64,000 nucleotides of DNA from CAWFPR01 sp963817635. Lineage in GTDB: Bacteria > Acidobacteriota > Vicinamibacteria > Vicinamibacterales > 2-12-FULL-66-21. The notes beneath the pieces were generated by a model that did not search any database, was not told where the DNA came from, and saw only the letters and a program-made list of their open reading frames with translations. Of this stretch, positions 10,978 to 20,023 are shown one piece after another. The stretch is taken from NCBI GenBank assembly GCA_963817635.1, contig CAWFPR010000013.1, positions 186,001 to 250,000 of the forward strand, given 5' to 3'. The first letter of the stretch is position 1. Each line of letters starts with the position of its first letter. The translations under genes were made by a program, and so were the position numbers.

Positions 10978-13392
10978 ATGCAGGATATCGAGAAGCTGGG
11001 GCTGTTCTACCTCGGTCGCGAGTACGATCTGGCCGCGGGCACACGTCTCGAGGCACCCGTGCTGTACGACTCGCGCGACCTGGTGACTCACGCGGTCTGC
11101 GTCGGGATGACGGGGAGCGGCAAGACCGGTTTGTGCCTCTCGCTGATCGAGGAAGCCGCCATTGACGGCGTTCCAGTGATTGCCATCGATCCCAAAGGCG
11201 ATCTGGGCAATCTCCTCCTCACGTTTCCGTCGCTCGCCCCGGCCGACTTCGCGCCGTGGGTGGATCCGGACGAGGCCCGCCGGGCCGGGACGACGCCGGC
11301 GGCGTACGCGGCGGACCAGGCCGAGACGTGGCGAAAAGGAATCGCCGACTGGGGCCAGGATCCCGCCCGCATCGAACGGCTCAGGGCTTCGGCCGATTTC
11401 GCCATCTACACGCCCGGCAGCCGCGCGGGTCTTCCGGTCTCGGTCCTCAGTTCGTTCGCGGCCCCAGAGCCCGCGCTCCGCGACGATCCCGAGATGCTGG
11501 CCGAGCGCGCCGGCGGGACGGCCACGAGCCTCCTGTCGCTCGCCGGCGTGGACGCCGAGCCCCGCAGCCGTGAGCACACGCTCATCGCCTCGCTCCTGGC
11601 CGCAGCCTGGAAGGAGGGGCGCGATCTCGATCTTGCGACGCTCATTCAGCAGGTGCAGGCTCCTCCGTTCAACCGGCTTGGCGTGGTCGACCTGGACTCG
11701 TTCTTTCCACAGAAAGACCGGTTCGAGCTGGCGATGCGCTTCAATGCGGTCCTGGCGGCGCCAGGCTTCGACCAGTGGTTCGACGGCGAGCCGCTCGATC
11801 CGTCGACGCTGCTGTACACCGCCGAGGGCCGGCCGCGTGTCGCCATCCTGTCGATCGCGCATCTTGGCGACGCCGAGCGGATGTTCTTCGTGTCGCTCCT
11901 GCTGAACCAGATGGTTGCCTGGATGCGCGTCCAGAGCGGCACGTCGAGCCTCCGCGCGATCCTCTACATGGACGAGATCGCGGGCTACTTTCCGCCGGTC
12001 GCGAATCCGCCGTCCAAGCCGCCGCTGCTCACGCTGCTCAAACAGGCCCGGGCGTTCGGCCTCGGGGTCGTCCTGTCCACGCAGAATCCCGTGGATCTCG
12101 ACTACAAGGGGCTGGCCAACACCGGAACGTGGTTCCTCGGGCGCCTGCAGACGGAGCGCGACAAGGCCCGCGTCCTCGACGGGTTGCAGGGCGCCGCGGC
12201 GGGCGGCCTGGATCGGGCCGAGGCCGATCGCATCCTGTCGGCGCTCGGCAAGCGCACGTTTCTCCTGCACAACGTGCACGAGAAGGGCCCGGTCGTGTTC
12301 CAGACCCGCTGGACGCTGTCGTACCTGCGCGGACCGCTGTCGCGCGACCAGATACGCGCACTGATGGCGGAGCGGGCTGATCGGCGTCCGGCCCCCGCGG
12401 AGCGTTCAGGGAAAGAAGACAACCCTGAGAAGAGTGCTGCGCCCCAGGGGAAGGACGTGCGTCCGCCTCAGTCCGGTCCGGGGGGCGAAGGGTACGGCGG
12501 AGCGCCGATCGTTCCTCCAGGCATTCAGCAGGTCTTCATCCCGGATGGCGGCGATGCGCCGGTCTACACGCCGGTCGTCATCGGCGCGGCCCGGGTGGCC
12601 TTCGCCGATGCCGCACTGGGCGTCGACACGTCGCGCGACGTGGTCTACGTCGCCCCCGTCGCCGACGGCGCGGTACCGGTGGACTGGGCGCAGTCGTCGC
12701 GGCTCGACGTGGCGCCCGGCGCGCTCGGCAAGGCGCCGGCTGGCGGCGCGAGCTTCCTCACGGTGCCGCAGGCGGCGCTTCAGCCCAGGAGCTTCGCCGT
12801 CTGGCAGAAGGCGCTCGCGCAATACCTTGCGCAGGCCGAGAAGATCGAACTCCTCAGGCATGGCCCGACCAGGCTGACGTCGAATCCAGGGGAGTCGGAG
12901 CGTGACTTCCGCATCCGGCTGAAGGATGCGATGCGATCGGCGCGCGACGAGGCGGTCGAGGCCGTCCGCCGGAAATATGCCTCACGGCAGGCCGCGCTCG
13001 CCGACAGGCTCCGGCGGGCGCAGGGGGTCGTGGAGCGTGAAGCGCAGCAGGCGTCGCAGCAGAAGCTGCAGACGGCCGTCTCTTTCGGCGCCACCGTCCT
13101 TGGCGCGCTCTTCGGCCGCCGCGCCGTGTCCACCGGCACGCTCGGCCGGGCCACCACCGCGGTGCGCGGAGTCGGGCGCTCGATGAAGGAAAGCTCCGAC
13201 GTCAGGCGCGCGTCCGAAGGCGTCGAGGCCGTGCAGGAACAGGTCAGGGATCTCGAGGACAGCATCCGTCAGGAGACGCAGGCACTCGTCGCCGAGTTCG
13301 ACGCGGTTCCGGCGCTCGATCGCGTGACACTTGCGCCTCGCCGCGGACAAATCACCGTGCAGTTCGTCGCGCTGGGCTGGGATCCGCGGTGA
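10978..13392 (+). CDS. HerA/VirB4-like ATPase (DUF87/DUF853-type)
   Basis: An 804-residue P-loop ATPase. Walker A is GMTGSGKTGLCLS (about residues 43-55), followed by VIAIDPKGDLGNLL. Walker B is AILYMDEIAGYFPP, and a sensor-like motif follows in GVVLSTQNPVDLDYKG. These fit the HerA/FtsK superfamily of hexameric pumps. A middle region rich in Pro and charges leads to a C-terminal part with a long coiled coil (about residues 640-780: EREAQQASQQKLQ, EAVQEQVRDLEDS). It may be a DNA or protein translocase; its role with the upstream VWFA and small proteins is unknown. The substrate cannot be read from sequence. Confidence 0.82.
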   Translation: MQDIEKLGLFYLGREYDLAAGTRLEAPVLYDSRDLVTHAVCVGMTGSGKTGLCLSLIEEAAIDGVPVIAIDPKGDLGNLLLTFPSLAPADFAPWVDPDEARRAGTTPAAYAADQAETWRKGIADWGQDPARIERLRASADFAIYTPGSRAGLPVSVLSSFAAPEPALRDDPEMLAERAGGTATSLLSLAGVDAEPRSREHTLIASLLAAAWKEGRDLDLATLIQQVQAPPFNRLGVVDLDSFFPQKDRFELAMRFNAVLAAPGFDQWFDGEPLDPSTLLYTAEGRPRVAILSIAHLGDAERMFFVSLLLNQMVAWMRVQSGTSSLRAILYMDEIAGYFPPVANPPSKPPLLTLLKQARAFGLGVVLSTQNPVDLDYKGLANTGTWFLGRLQTERDKARVLDGLQGAAAGGLDRAEADRILSALGKRTFLLHNVHEKGPVVFQTRWTLSYLRGPLSRDQIRALMAERADRRPAPAERSGKEDNPEKSAAPQGKDVRPPQSGPGGEGYGGAPIVPPGIQQVFIPDGGDAPVYTPVVIGAARVAFADAALGVDTSRDVVYVAPVADGAVPVDWAQSSRLDVAPGALGKAPAGGASFLTVPQAALQPRSFAVWQKALAQYLAQAEKIELLRHGPTRLTSNPGESERDFRIRLKDAMRSARDEAVEAVRRKYASRQAALADRLRRAQGVVEREAQQASQQKLQTAVSFGATVLGALFGRRAVSTGTLGRATTAVRGVGRSMKESSDVRRASEGVEAVQEQVRDLEDSIRQETQALVAEFDAVPALDRVTLAPRRGQITVQFVALGWDPR

Positions 13393-13412
13393 CTCGGGCG
13401 GCCGGCTGACGC

Positions 13413-14105
13413 TCAGATTTCGCGCCTGTCGCGGCCGTCCGTGTGGCCGGCGAAGTCGCTGCCGCCGGGCGACACGACCGTGATGGTTGTGGTTGTCTCC
13501 TGGCGCCACCCCGACGCGAGCAGCCACAAGCCGGCGAGGTACAGGGCGACCGTGAGCATGGCCACGTAGCCCGTTGCCGCGGAGTGGGGCTGATAGTCAA
13601 TCGCACCCAGGCTGACGCCTTCGAGCAGCAGCGTCAGCAGCCGCTTGGCGGTCCCGGTCGCCGGCGCATACAGTGTTTCCAGCACGACCCACCGCAGGAC
13701 CAACGCTCCGGTCAGCAGTACGCCGAGGCTCCGCAGCAGTTGCCGTGGGCCGCTGGTGCCCGCCATCGTCGTCAGGATCTGGATGAAGAAGAAGGTGATG
13801 AAGAGGACGTGCAGCAGTCCTGTCTCCGGAACCACCACGTTGAACACCTGCGCCGAGGCCGTCAGCAGCGACACGATGACGACGGTGCCGGACGCGTTCT
13901 CGAGGGCCGCACGGTGGCCGTTGACGAGGCGCCCGGTGACCAGGACACCGCCGCGCGCCAGAGTCCCGACGAGCAGCACACCGAGGACCACCACGACCAG
14001 CGACGGCGTCAGCCACGCCACGCGCGCGTCGAGCCGCAGACCACCGAGGAGCGTGGCCGTCAGGAAGAGCCCCGGAAGAACGAGCGCCTCGCGGACAGTC
14101 GTCAT
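13413..14105 (-). CDS. Polytopic membrane protein of unknown function
   Basis: A 230-residue protein with about six hydrophobic segments, for example LVVVVLGVLLVGTL, VLFITFFFIQILTT and AMLTVALYLAGLWLLA, and a polar C-terminal tail after QETTTTITVV. It overlaps the upstream TPR-like gene by four bases (ATGA), so the two are translated as a unit. No family is recognised. It is convergent with the HerA-like gene, with 20 bases between. Confidence 0.65.
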   Translation of the reverse strand: MTTVREALVLPGLFLTATLLGGLRLDARVAWLTPSLVVVVLGVLLVGTLARGGVLVTGRLVNGHRAALENASGTVVIVSLLTASAQVFNVVVPETGLLHVLFITFFFIQILTTMAGTSGPRQLLRSLGVLLTGALVLRWVVLETLYAPATGTAKRLLTLLLEGVSLGAIDYQPHSAATGYVAMLTVALYLAGLWLLASGWRQETTTTITVVSPGGSDFAGHTDGRDRREI

Positions 14106-14590
14106 TTCCGGCGCCGGAACACTTTCAGCGGATTGAAGTCGGAGGGCTCGCGCGTCACGCCGCGCGTGAGCTCTGCTTTCAGTTCGTCGGCGGTGTGCAT
14201 CTCGATCGCCGGGTCATCGACCACGATCCGGTGATCCGGCGCGACCGCAATCGCGCGGTCCACGGCCTCGAGGCCTTTCGTGAACAGGGCGTCGTCGCTG
14301 TAGAGCCGTCCCCACCCCTGGCGGTAGTAGCTGTAGGCGATGTAGAACTGCGCCCGCGCGTCGCGGTGTGCCGGGTCTGCCCGATCGAACGCCGCGCGCG
14401 CTTCGAGAAACGCATCACGGTGGAAGAACGCCAGGCCGTCCTGCATCGCCTGCTCGTTGATGCTGTAGGCCCCAACGCCGGAAGACAGCCCGCCTGTCAC
14501 CTCGGCGACCGTCTGGGGCTGCGCGGCGTACAACCAGACGATGAGCGCGGCGTAGAGAATCGAGAGGACAAGCCCGGCTGCACGGACCAT
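14102..14590 (-). CDS. Membrane-anchored TPR-like protein
   Basis: A 162-residue protein with one N-terminal membrane segment (GLVLSILYAALIVWLYAA) and a helical periplasmic part (QDGLAFFHRDAFLEARAAFDRA, ARAQFYIAYSYYRQ) that reads as one or two tetratricopeptide repeats. It ends LKVFRRRK. The start at 14590 gives the membrane anchor directly. It is coupled to the membrane protein downstream. Its role is probably as an interaction scaffold; no partner is identified beyond the neighbour. Confidence 0.65.
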   Translation of the reverse strand: MVRAAGLVLSILYAALIVWLYAAQPQTVAEVTGGLSSGVGAYSINEQAMQDGLAFFHRDAFLEARAAFDRADPAHRDARAQFYIAYSYYRQGWGRLYSDDALFTKGLEAVDRAIAVAPDHRIVVDDPAIEMHTADELKAELTRGVTREPSDFNPLKVFRRRK

Positions 14591-14629
14591 CGTTCCACCA
14601 GTGTAGCGCTGGTGGGCCCCGTGCGCGTG

Positions 14630-15883
14630 TCAGCGGAGATCGAGGGCGACGATCTCTTTCTCGTTGCGGACGAAGAGCGTCGTCCCGCTGAGCGTCGGGA
14701 CCGTCCAGGAGCGGCTGTCGAGGATTTGAGCCTTGGCCTGCAGCACCAGGCCGGTGTCGCCCGGCGTGGCGATGGCCAGGTTGCCGTCCTCGTCGAGGAG
14801 GATCAGCCGGGATCCCGCGCCCACGAGCGTCGCGCGGGCCACGCTCCGGTCGCGCCACGCCATGTCGCCGGTGCCGACGTCGATCGCGGCGAGCGGGGCC
14901 GAGCCGAAGTCGCCGTTCGAGGCAAAAATCCGCTGCCCGAAGCGCACGGCGTTGCCGAAGTGAATCCGGATGCGTTTGTTCGCCCAGACCTCGGTGACCG
15001 ACACCGTCGATCCGCTGCGCCCGAGCTTCAGCACGCGGCTGCCGCCGTTGTACGCCGACGAGACGAACAGCAGGTGGTCGTCTCCCCAGATCGGCGTCGC
15101 GACGTTGACGCCGGAATCCGCCGGGTGCGGCTGTTGCCACTCGAGCTGACCGGTGTCGGGATCGAGGCCCGAGATCTCGCCGTACGTGAAGACCACGAGT
15201 TCGGGACTTCCATCGAGGTCGATCAGAATCGGCGACGAATAGCCGTTCTCGAAATCCTGCGTCTCCCAGGCGACCGCGCCTGTCGCCGCGTCGATCGCCA
15301 CCACGCCGCGCCCCTTGCCGCCGACGGTCGTGATGATTCGATCCTTGTAGGCGAGCGGGCTCGACGAATAGCCGCAGGCCCGCACCGAGTCGTGGGCTCC
15401 CGCGAGCAGGTCGCGCGTCCACTGGAGCGTGCCTGTCCGGCGATCGAAGCTGTGCATCAACCCGCCGGCGCTCACGGTGACCAGGCGATCGCCGGCCACG
15501 AGCGGGGCGGCGCGCGGGGCGGGTCCGAGCTGCTGGGAACAGGTTTCGTTGAACGGCGCCGCATACCGCGTTTCCCACGTCGTCCTGCCGGTCGCCGCCT
15601 CCATGGCGATCACGACATCGTCGTCGCCGCTCCGATAGAGCGTGTAGAGCGTGATGCCGTCGGTGACAATCGACGAGAAGCCGTCGCCTAGGGGACGGCG
15701 CCAGATCTGTCGCGGTCCGCCGTCCGGCCAGCTCGTCGCGAGCGGGGGCGCCTCGACGACGAAGTTGCGATGCGGTCCTCCCCACTGGAGCCAGGCGGTC
15801 GACCCGACAGGGGCGGGCGCCGGTCCATGACCACCAGTCAGTGCGAGCGCGGCCGTCATCGCCAGCGCCGCCGTGACGTTCAT
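14630..15883 (-). CDS. PQQ-like beta-propeller repeat protein, exported
   Basis: A 417-residue protein with a signal peptide (MNVTAALAMTAALALTGG) followed by repeated propeller blades of the form VAIDAATGAVAWE, MHSFDRRTGTLQWTR and LDPDTGQLEWQ. These are the tryptophan-docking strands of the PQQ_2 or outer-membrane-assembly type of propeller. No quinoprotein active-site residues stand out, so a structural or binding role is more likely than dehydrogenase activity. It overlaps the upstream YHS-domain gene by four bases. Confidence 0.8.
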   Translation of the reverse strand: MNVTAALAMTAALALTGGHGPAPAPVGSTAWLQWGGPHRNFVVEAPPLATSWPDGGPRQIWRRPLGDGFSSIVTDGITLYTLYRSGDDDVVIAMEAATGRTTWETRYAAPFNETCSQQLGPAPRAAPLVAGDRLVTVSAGGLMHSFDRRTGTLQWTRDLLAGAHDSVRACGYSSSPLAYKDRIITTVGGKGRGVVAIDAATGAVAWETQDFENGYSSPILIDLDGSPELVVFTYGEISGLDPDTGQLEWQQPHPADSGVNVATPIWGDDHLLFVSSAYNGGSRVLKLGRSGSTVSVTEVWANKRIRIHFGNAVRFGQRIFASNGDFGSAPLAAIDVGTGDMAWRDRSVARATLVGAGSRLILLDEDGNLAIATPGDTGLVLQAKAQILDSRSWTVPTLSGTTLFVRNEKEIVALDLR

Positions 15884-16998
15884 TTCCCGTCTCCCTTCGG
15901 CGCGGCGAACAGGGCGGGATCGACCGCCTGGTCGATCGCGATGGTGTCGATCCTGGCGGTGCGGAAGCTGTCGGGTGTGCCGTCGAAGAGCGCGCGGATG
16001 TCGTAGGGCAGCAGCAGGCCGCCGGTCTGGCGATAGTCGCCGAACACGAGCGTGTACTCGCCGATCTCCGCGTTCATGTTGCGGCCCGTGAAAGCGAGGC
16101 TGTGGACGCGGCCGGAGGCCGGGTCGATCCCGAGAGTCACGTCCACGAACCCGTTCTGAATGCGCACGCGATCGACAGGCTTGCCCGCGATCGTCTGACG
16201 GTCCAGGGCCGCCGCCTTGAACTCAGGCCCTTTCCGCGACCGGAGCAGCGGGACCAGCGTCCGCCCGTACTCCGCTTCACTCGTCAGGCGCGCCGTCGGA
16301 TTCTGCGGAAACACCCGGTCGGGGCCGCCGATGAACCAGGCGCCATCGGTCGTGACGAGCATCGCCGATGTCTGCGACCGCCCCGGCATGGACATCGTGC
16401 GCTCGGAACGGATGTCGCCGGGAAAGCGCCACGTGGTTTTCGTGGAAACGGACACGGTCATCGTGCCGCGGACCTGCTCCTGCGTGATTTCCTCGCCGTA
16501 GGTCTTGATTGTGTCGAGCTTCTCCGCGCCGCCGAGCGCGGCAACGGCGCGCTCGACCAGCGCGCGTCCGTCCGCGAGCGCCGTCGCGCCGTCCGGCATG
16601 GCGGGCACGGGCCTGGGCATGAACTTCGCCGGGGCCGCCACGAACTTCTTGTGGCAGTCGTCGCTGCCGAAGATGTAGATCTTGCCGTCCACGACGGCGA
16701 AGTCGGAAGGATTGCCGCCCACGCCCGGTCCCATCCGGGCGCACGCCCCGTCCATCTGGATCTCGTAGCGCGCGGGATCGCGCTCGAACGTCGCCTTGCT
16801 TTCCGGCGTGGCGAACAAGTACGTGAACTTCCCGCGAACGACCTTCAGGTCCGGCTTGCCGGACACTTCCTGTCCCTGAATCAGGAGCACGGGATCGACG
16901 CCGTCGAGCGCCTCGACAGCCGCCCCCTGCTGCGCCTGGGCGGTCATCGAAAGCGCCGCAACAGCGAACATGCCGGCCGCGAGCAGGTGGTGCTTCAT
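15880..16998 (-). CDS. Exported YHS-like domain protein
   Basis: A 372-residue protein with a signal peptide ending MTAQAQ. Residues about 30-110 contain a YHS-like region (DPVLLIQGQEVSGKPDL, YLFATPESKATFERDPARY, FGSDDCHKKF), a fold seen in metal-associated proteins. The remaining 250 residues form a beta-rich domain of the kind found in outer-membrane lipoprotein carriers and zinc-protease-associated proteins (GEEITQEQVRGTMTV, VTTDGAWFIGGP). The start at 16998 is well supported by AGGAGG eight bases upstream, which also shows that longer open frames here are artefacts. It is coupled to the beta-propeller gene. Confidence 0.72.
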   Translation of the reverse strand: MKHHLLAAGMFAVAALSMTAQAQQGAAVEALDGVDPVLLIQGQEVSGKPDLKVVRGKFTYLFATPESKATFERDPARYEIQMDGACARMGPGVGGNPSDFAVVDGKIYIFGSDDCHKKFVAAPAKFMPRPVPAMPDGATALADGRALVERAVAALGGAEKLDTIKTYGEEITQEQVRGTMTVSVSTKTTWRFPGDIRSERTMSMPGRSQTSAMLVTTDGAWFIGGPDRVFPQNPTARLTSEAEYGRTLVPLLRSRKGPEFKAAALDRQTIAGKPVDRVRIQNGFVDVTLGIDPASGRVHSLAFTGRNMNAEIGEYTLVFGDYRQTGGLLLPYDIRALFDGTPDSFRTARIDTIAIDQAVDPALFAAPKGDGK

Positions 16999-17048
16999 AT
17001 CGCCTCCTTCATACCCTCGTACCCTTTTCCATTTCCCATTGGCGTTGC

Positions 17049-19682
17049 CTACCCCACGCGCAACGCCACCATCGGATCGACCGACGCCGCGCGGCGCGCG
17101 GGCAGGAAGCAGGCGAGCGACGCCACCGCCACCAGCACCATCGAGACCGCGAGATAGGTGAGCGCGTCGGTCGGCTGGACGCCGAAGAGCAGCGTCGAGA
17201 GCACCCGCGTGAGGACGAGCGCGCCGGCGAGGCCGATCGCTAGCCCGGTCAGCACGAGCTGGAACCCCTGGCCAAGGACCATCGCGACGACGTTCGCGCG
17301 CTGCGCGCCGAGGGCCATCCGGATGCCGAACTCCTGCGTGCGCTGGTTGACCGACAGCGCGATGACGCCGGCAATCCCCGTGGCGGTGATGACCAGCGCC
17401 AGCAGCGCGAACAGGCCGAGGAGCGCGGCAGTGAGGCGGGGAGGCTGGAGCGAGGCGGCCCGCACCTGCGCGACCGTGCGGAAATGGTCGACGGGCTGAT
17501 CGGGATCGATCGATCGCAGCGCGGCGCGGATCTGCCGTTCCATCACGGCCGGGTCGATGTTGCTGCGCACGAGCCAGTTGGTCGACAGCTGCCGGCCCTG
17601 GAACATCGGCACGTACACCTCGTCGCGCGCCGGCTGGTCGAGGCGCTGCAGCGTGTCGCCGACGACACCGACGATGGTGCTCCAGTTGTCGTCGCCATTC
17701 GAGATCCGGCGTCCCACGGGATCCTGATCCGGCCAGTAGTGCCTCGCCATCGTGCGATTGATGATGGCCACCGGGTGGTCGCGACCGCTGTCGGCCGGCG
17801 TGAAGGGCCGTCCGGCGACAATCGGCTGGCCGATCGCGGAAAAGTAGTCGGGCGAGGCGACGTGATAGTCGACGCGCGGCTGCCCTGCATCGTCGGGCAT
17901 CTCGCGTCCCTCGATCCTGAATGTGCCGGCGAATACATTCTGATCGTTGAGCGGGAACGTCCCGCCGCCGCCGACGCCGAGTACGCCGGGTTCGGCGCGC
18001 AGGGTGTCCTCGAAGCGCTTCCAGAAGGCCGGAATCGCATCGTCCCGGTACTTCGAGAAGTTCAGGTCGATCCGCATCGTCAGAAGGTTGTCGGTCTCGA
18101 AGCCGGGATTGACCCGCTGAAGGTTGATGAGGGTGCGGATCGTCAGGCCCGCGCCGATCAGCAGCATGAACGAGGCTGCCACCTGTACGACGATCAGGAC
18201 GCTGCGGACGCCGTTGGTGGCATGCGTCGTGCGCGACCCGTCGCGGGCGCCGGCGCTGGTATCGAATGCGCCGGTGAATGCCGGGACCGCGCCGAACACC
18301 AGGCCGGTCGCGACCGACAGGATGATGGTGTAGGCGAGGACCATCCGGTCGATGCTGACCTCCGCCGCTCGCGTCGTGAACCGCTCGGCGAAGGCGACCA
18401 GGAGATCCACGCCCCAGCCGGCGAGTGCGAGGCCAATCAGTCCGCCGGCCAGCGCGAGGAGCGTGCTCTCGGTGAGCAGCTGGCGAAGCAGCCGCCCGCG
18501 GCTGGCTCCGAGGACCGATCGGATCGCGATCTCCCGTTCGCGGCGCACCATGCGCGCCACCGTCAGGTTCGCGACGCTCGCGCAGACAATGAGCAGCACG
18601 AAGGCGGCCGTGCCGAGCAGGACGAGGAGTGTCGCGCGGAACGATTGCGTCAGTTCTTCCTGCAGCGGCACGGCGGCCATCCGGTAGCCGTCCGCCTCCC
18701 GGTAGTATTTCGGGTAGCGCGCCTGCAGCCCGGCGGCGACCAGGTTCAGATCGGCGCGCGCTTTTTCGAGCGTGATTCCGGGCTTGATGCGCCCGAACGC
18801 CTGCATCATGCGCGCGTCCCGCGCCTCGACCATCGCGGGGTTCGATCGGAACGGGCACGCCGAGGTCGGCATGTACACGTCGACCTCGCGCGGATACTGC
18901 GGCACGGGAGGCAGGATGCCGACTACCTGGTGCGGCCGATCGTTCATCCGGAAGATCCGGCCGACGACCGACGGATCCCCGCCAAAGCTGCGCTGCCAGT
19001 ATTTGTAGCCGAGCACGAGCACCGCGGGCGCGCCGGGCGCGTCGTCGGCGTCCACGAAGGTCCGGCCGTACAGCGGCCTGACACCCATGACGTCGAAGAA
19101 GCCCGCCGACACGACGCCCGTGGACACCCGCTCTGGTTCGGGACGCCCCAGGAGGATGAACCACATGTCGTGGAATTCGACGACGCCGTCGAGGCTCTCC
19201 GCCTGCCTGCGGTAGTCCAGGATCTCCTGGTACGAGAAGCCGGTATCGTTGACACCCGCGAGGGGCCGCTGCTGATGGAGCACGACCAGCCAATCGCCGC
19301 TCGCGTACGGCAACGGACGCAGCAGCACACCATTGACGACGCTGAAGATGGCGGTGTTGGCGCCGATGCCCAGCGCCATCGTGACGATGACCATGACGGC
19401 GTAGCCGGGGTTGCGCCTGAGGTTTCTCATGCCGTAGCGCACGTCGTGCGCCACGGCCTCGACAACGCGCGACAGCCAGGTGTCCCGCACGTTGTCCTTC
19501 ACCTGGGCCACGCTGCCGAACGCGCTCAACGCCCGCCTCCGCGCCTCCTCCGGCGCGAGTCCCGCGCGCACGTGCTGCTCGGTCAGCATGTCGACGTGAA
19601 AGCGCAGCTCCCTGTCGAGATCCGCTTCCATCCGATCGCGCTGAAGCAAGGAGGCGATTCGGGTCCTGAGACGCCGGAGCAT
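17049..19682 (-). CDS. ADOP-family ABC transporter permease
   Basis: An 877-residue ADOP permease. It opens MLRRLRTRIASLLQRDRMEADLDRELRFHVDM, the family's N-terminal helical region. It then has the first FtsX unit (membrane segment MVIVTMALGIGANTAIFSVVNG, periplasmic MacB-like domain, three membrane helices) and a second unit with the same layout ending ALRVG. The ABC ATPase is not adjacent, as expected for orphan permeases. The frame is open far upstream, but MLRRLRT at 19682 is the family start. It sits 14 bases downstream of its PadR gene and probably forms an operon with it. The exported substrate is unknown. Confidence 0.88.
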   Translation of the reverse strand: MLRRLRTRIASLLQRDRMEADLDRELRFHVDMLTEQHVRAGLAPEEARRRALSAFGSVAQVKDNVRDTWLSRVVEAVAHDVRYGMRNLRRNPGYAVMVIVTMALGIGANTAIFSVVNGVLLRPLPYASGDWLVVLHQQRPLAGVNDTGFSYQEILDYRRQAESLDGVVEFHDMWFILLGRPEPERVSTGVVSAGFFDVMGVRPLYGRTFVDADDAPGAPAVLVLGYKYWQRSFGGDPSVVGRIFRMNDRPHQVVGILPPVPQYPREVDVYMPTSACPFRSNPAMVEARDARMMQAFGRIKPGITLEKARADLNLVAAGLQARYPKYYREADGYRMAAVPLQEELTQSFRATLLVLLGTAAFVLLIVCASVANLTVARMVRREREIAIRSVLGASRGRLLRQLLTESTLLALAGGLIGLALAGWGVDLLVAFAERFTTRAAEVSIDRMVLAYTIILSVATGLVFGAVPAFTGAFDTSAGARDGSRTTHATNGVRSVLIVVQVAASFMLLIGAGLTIRTLINLQRVNPGFETDNLLTMRIDLNFSKYRDDAIPAFWKRFEDTLRAEPGVLGVGGGGTFPLNDQNVFAGTFRIEGREMPDDAGQPRVDYHVASPDYFSAIGQPIVAGRPFTPADSGRDHPVAIINRTMARHYWPDQDPVGRRISNGDDNWSTIVGVVGDTLQRLDQPARDEVYVPMFQGRQLSTNWLVRSNIDPAVMERQIRAALRSIDPDQPVDHFRTVAQVRAASLQPPRLTAALLGLFALLALVITATGIAGVIALSVNQRTQEFGIRMALGAQRANVVAMVLGQGFQLVLTGLAIGLAGALVLTRVLSTLLFGVQPTDALTYLAVSMVLVAVASLACFLPARRAASVDPMVALRVG

Positions 19683-19696
19683 GTGCACCCTCCGAT

Positions 19697-20023
19697 CTAC
19701 GTCGACAGCACGCGGGCCACGGCCGCCGACAGCCGCTCCCAGTTCTGCGTCTCTTCGGTCAGCTGTTTTCTGCCGGCTCTGGTGAGCTGGTAGAACTTCG
19801 CCTGGCGGTTGTTTTCGGAGTTGCCCCACTCGGCCTCGACGAGGCCCTGCTGCTCCAGGCGGTGGAGTGCCGGATACAGCGATCCCTGGTTGACCTGCAG
19901 CACTTCTTCGGAAACCTGCTGGATGCGCAGCGCGATGCCCCATCCGTGCATCGCGCCCGGGGCGAGAGTCTTGAGAATCAGGAGGTCCAGCGTTCCCTGG
20001 AGCAGATCGGATTTTTGCGACAT
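19697..20023 (-). CDS. PadR-family transcriptional regulator
   Basis: A 108-residue winged-helix regulator, intact: LLQGTLDLLILKTL, HGWGIALRIQQVSEEVLQVNQG, SLYPALHRLEQQG, NRQAKFYQLTRAGRKQL. The start at 20023 follows GGAGAG. By family knowledge it represses its own operon, here the ADOP permease downstream. A promoter is visible just upstream. Its frame is also open upstream into the GT-C-like membrane gene with no stop between, which is unusual and is reported separately. Confidence 0.9.
   Translation of the reverse strand: MSQKSDLLQGTLDLLILKTLAPGAMHGWGIALRIQQVSEEVLQVNQGSLYPALHRLEQQGLVEAEWGNSENNRQAKFYQLTRAGRKQLTEETQNWERLSAAVARVLST

Noticed and set aside
15880..19293. A 1,137-residue minus-strand frame joining an ADOP-like segment to the YHS-domain protein
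   Set aside because: The first two thirds are an out-of-frame shadow of the ADOP permease. The real start at 16998 has a strong ribosome site and signal peptide.
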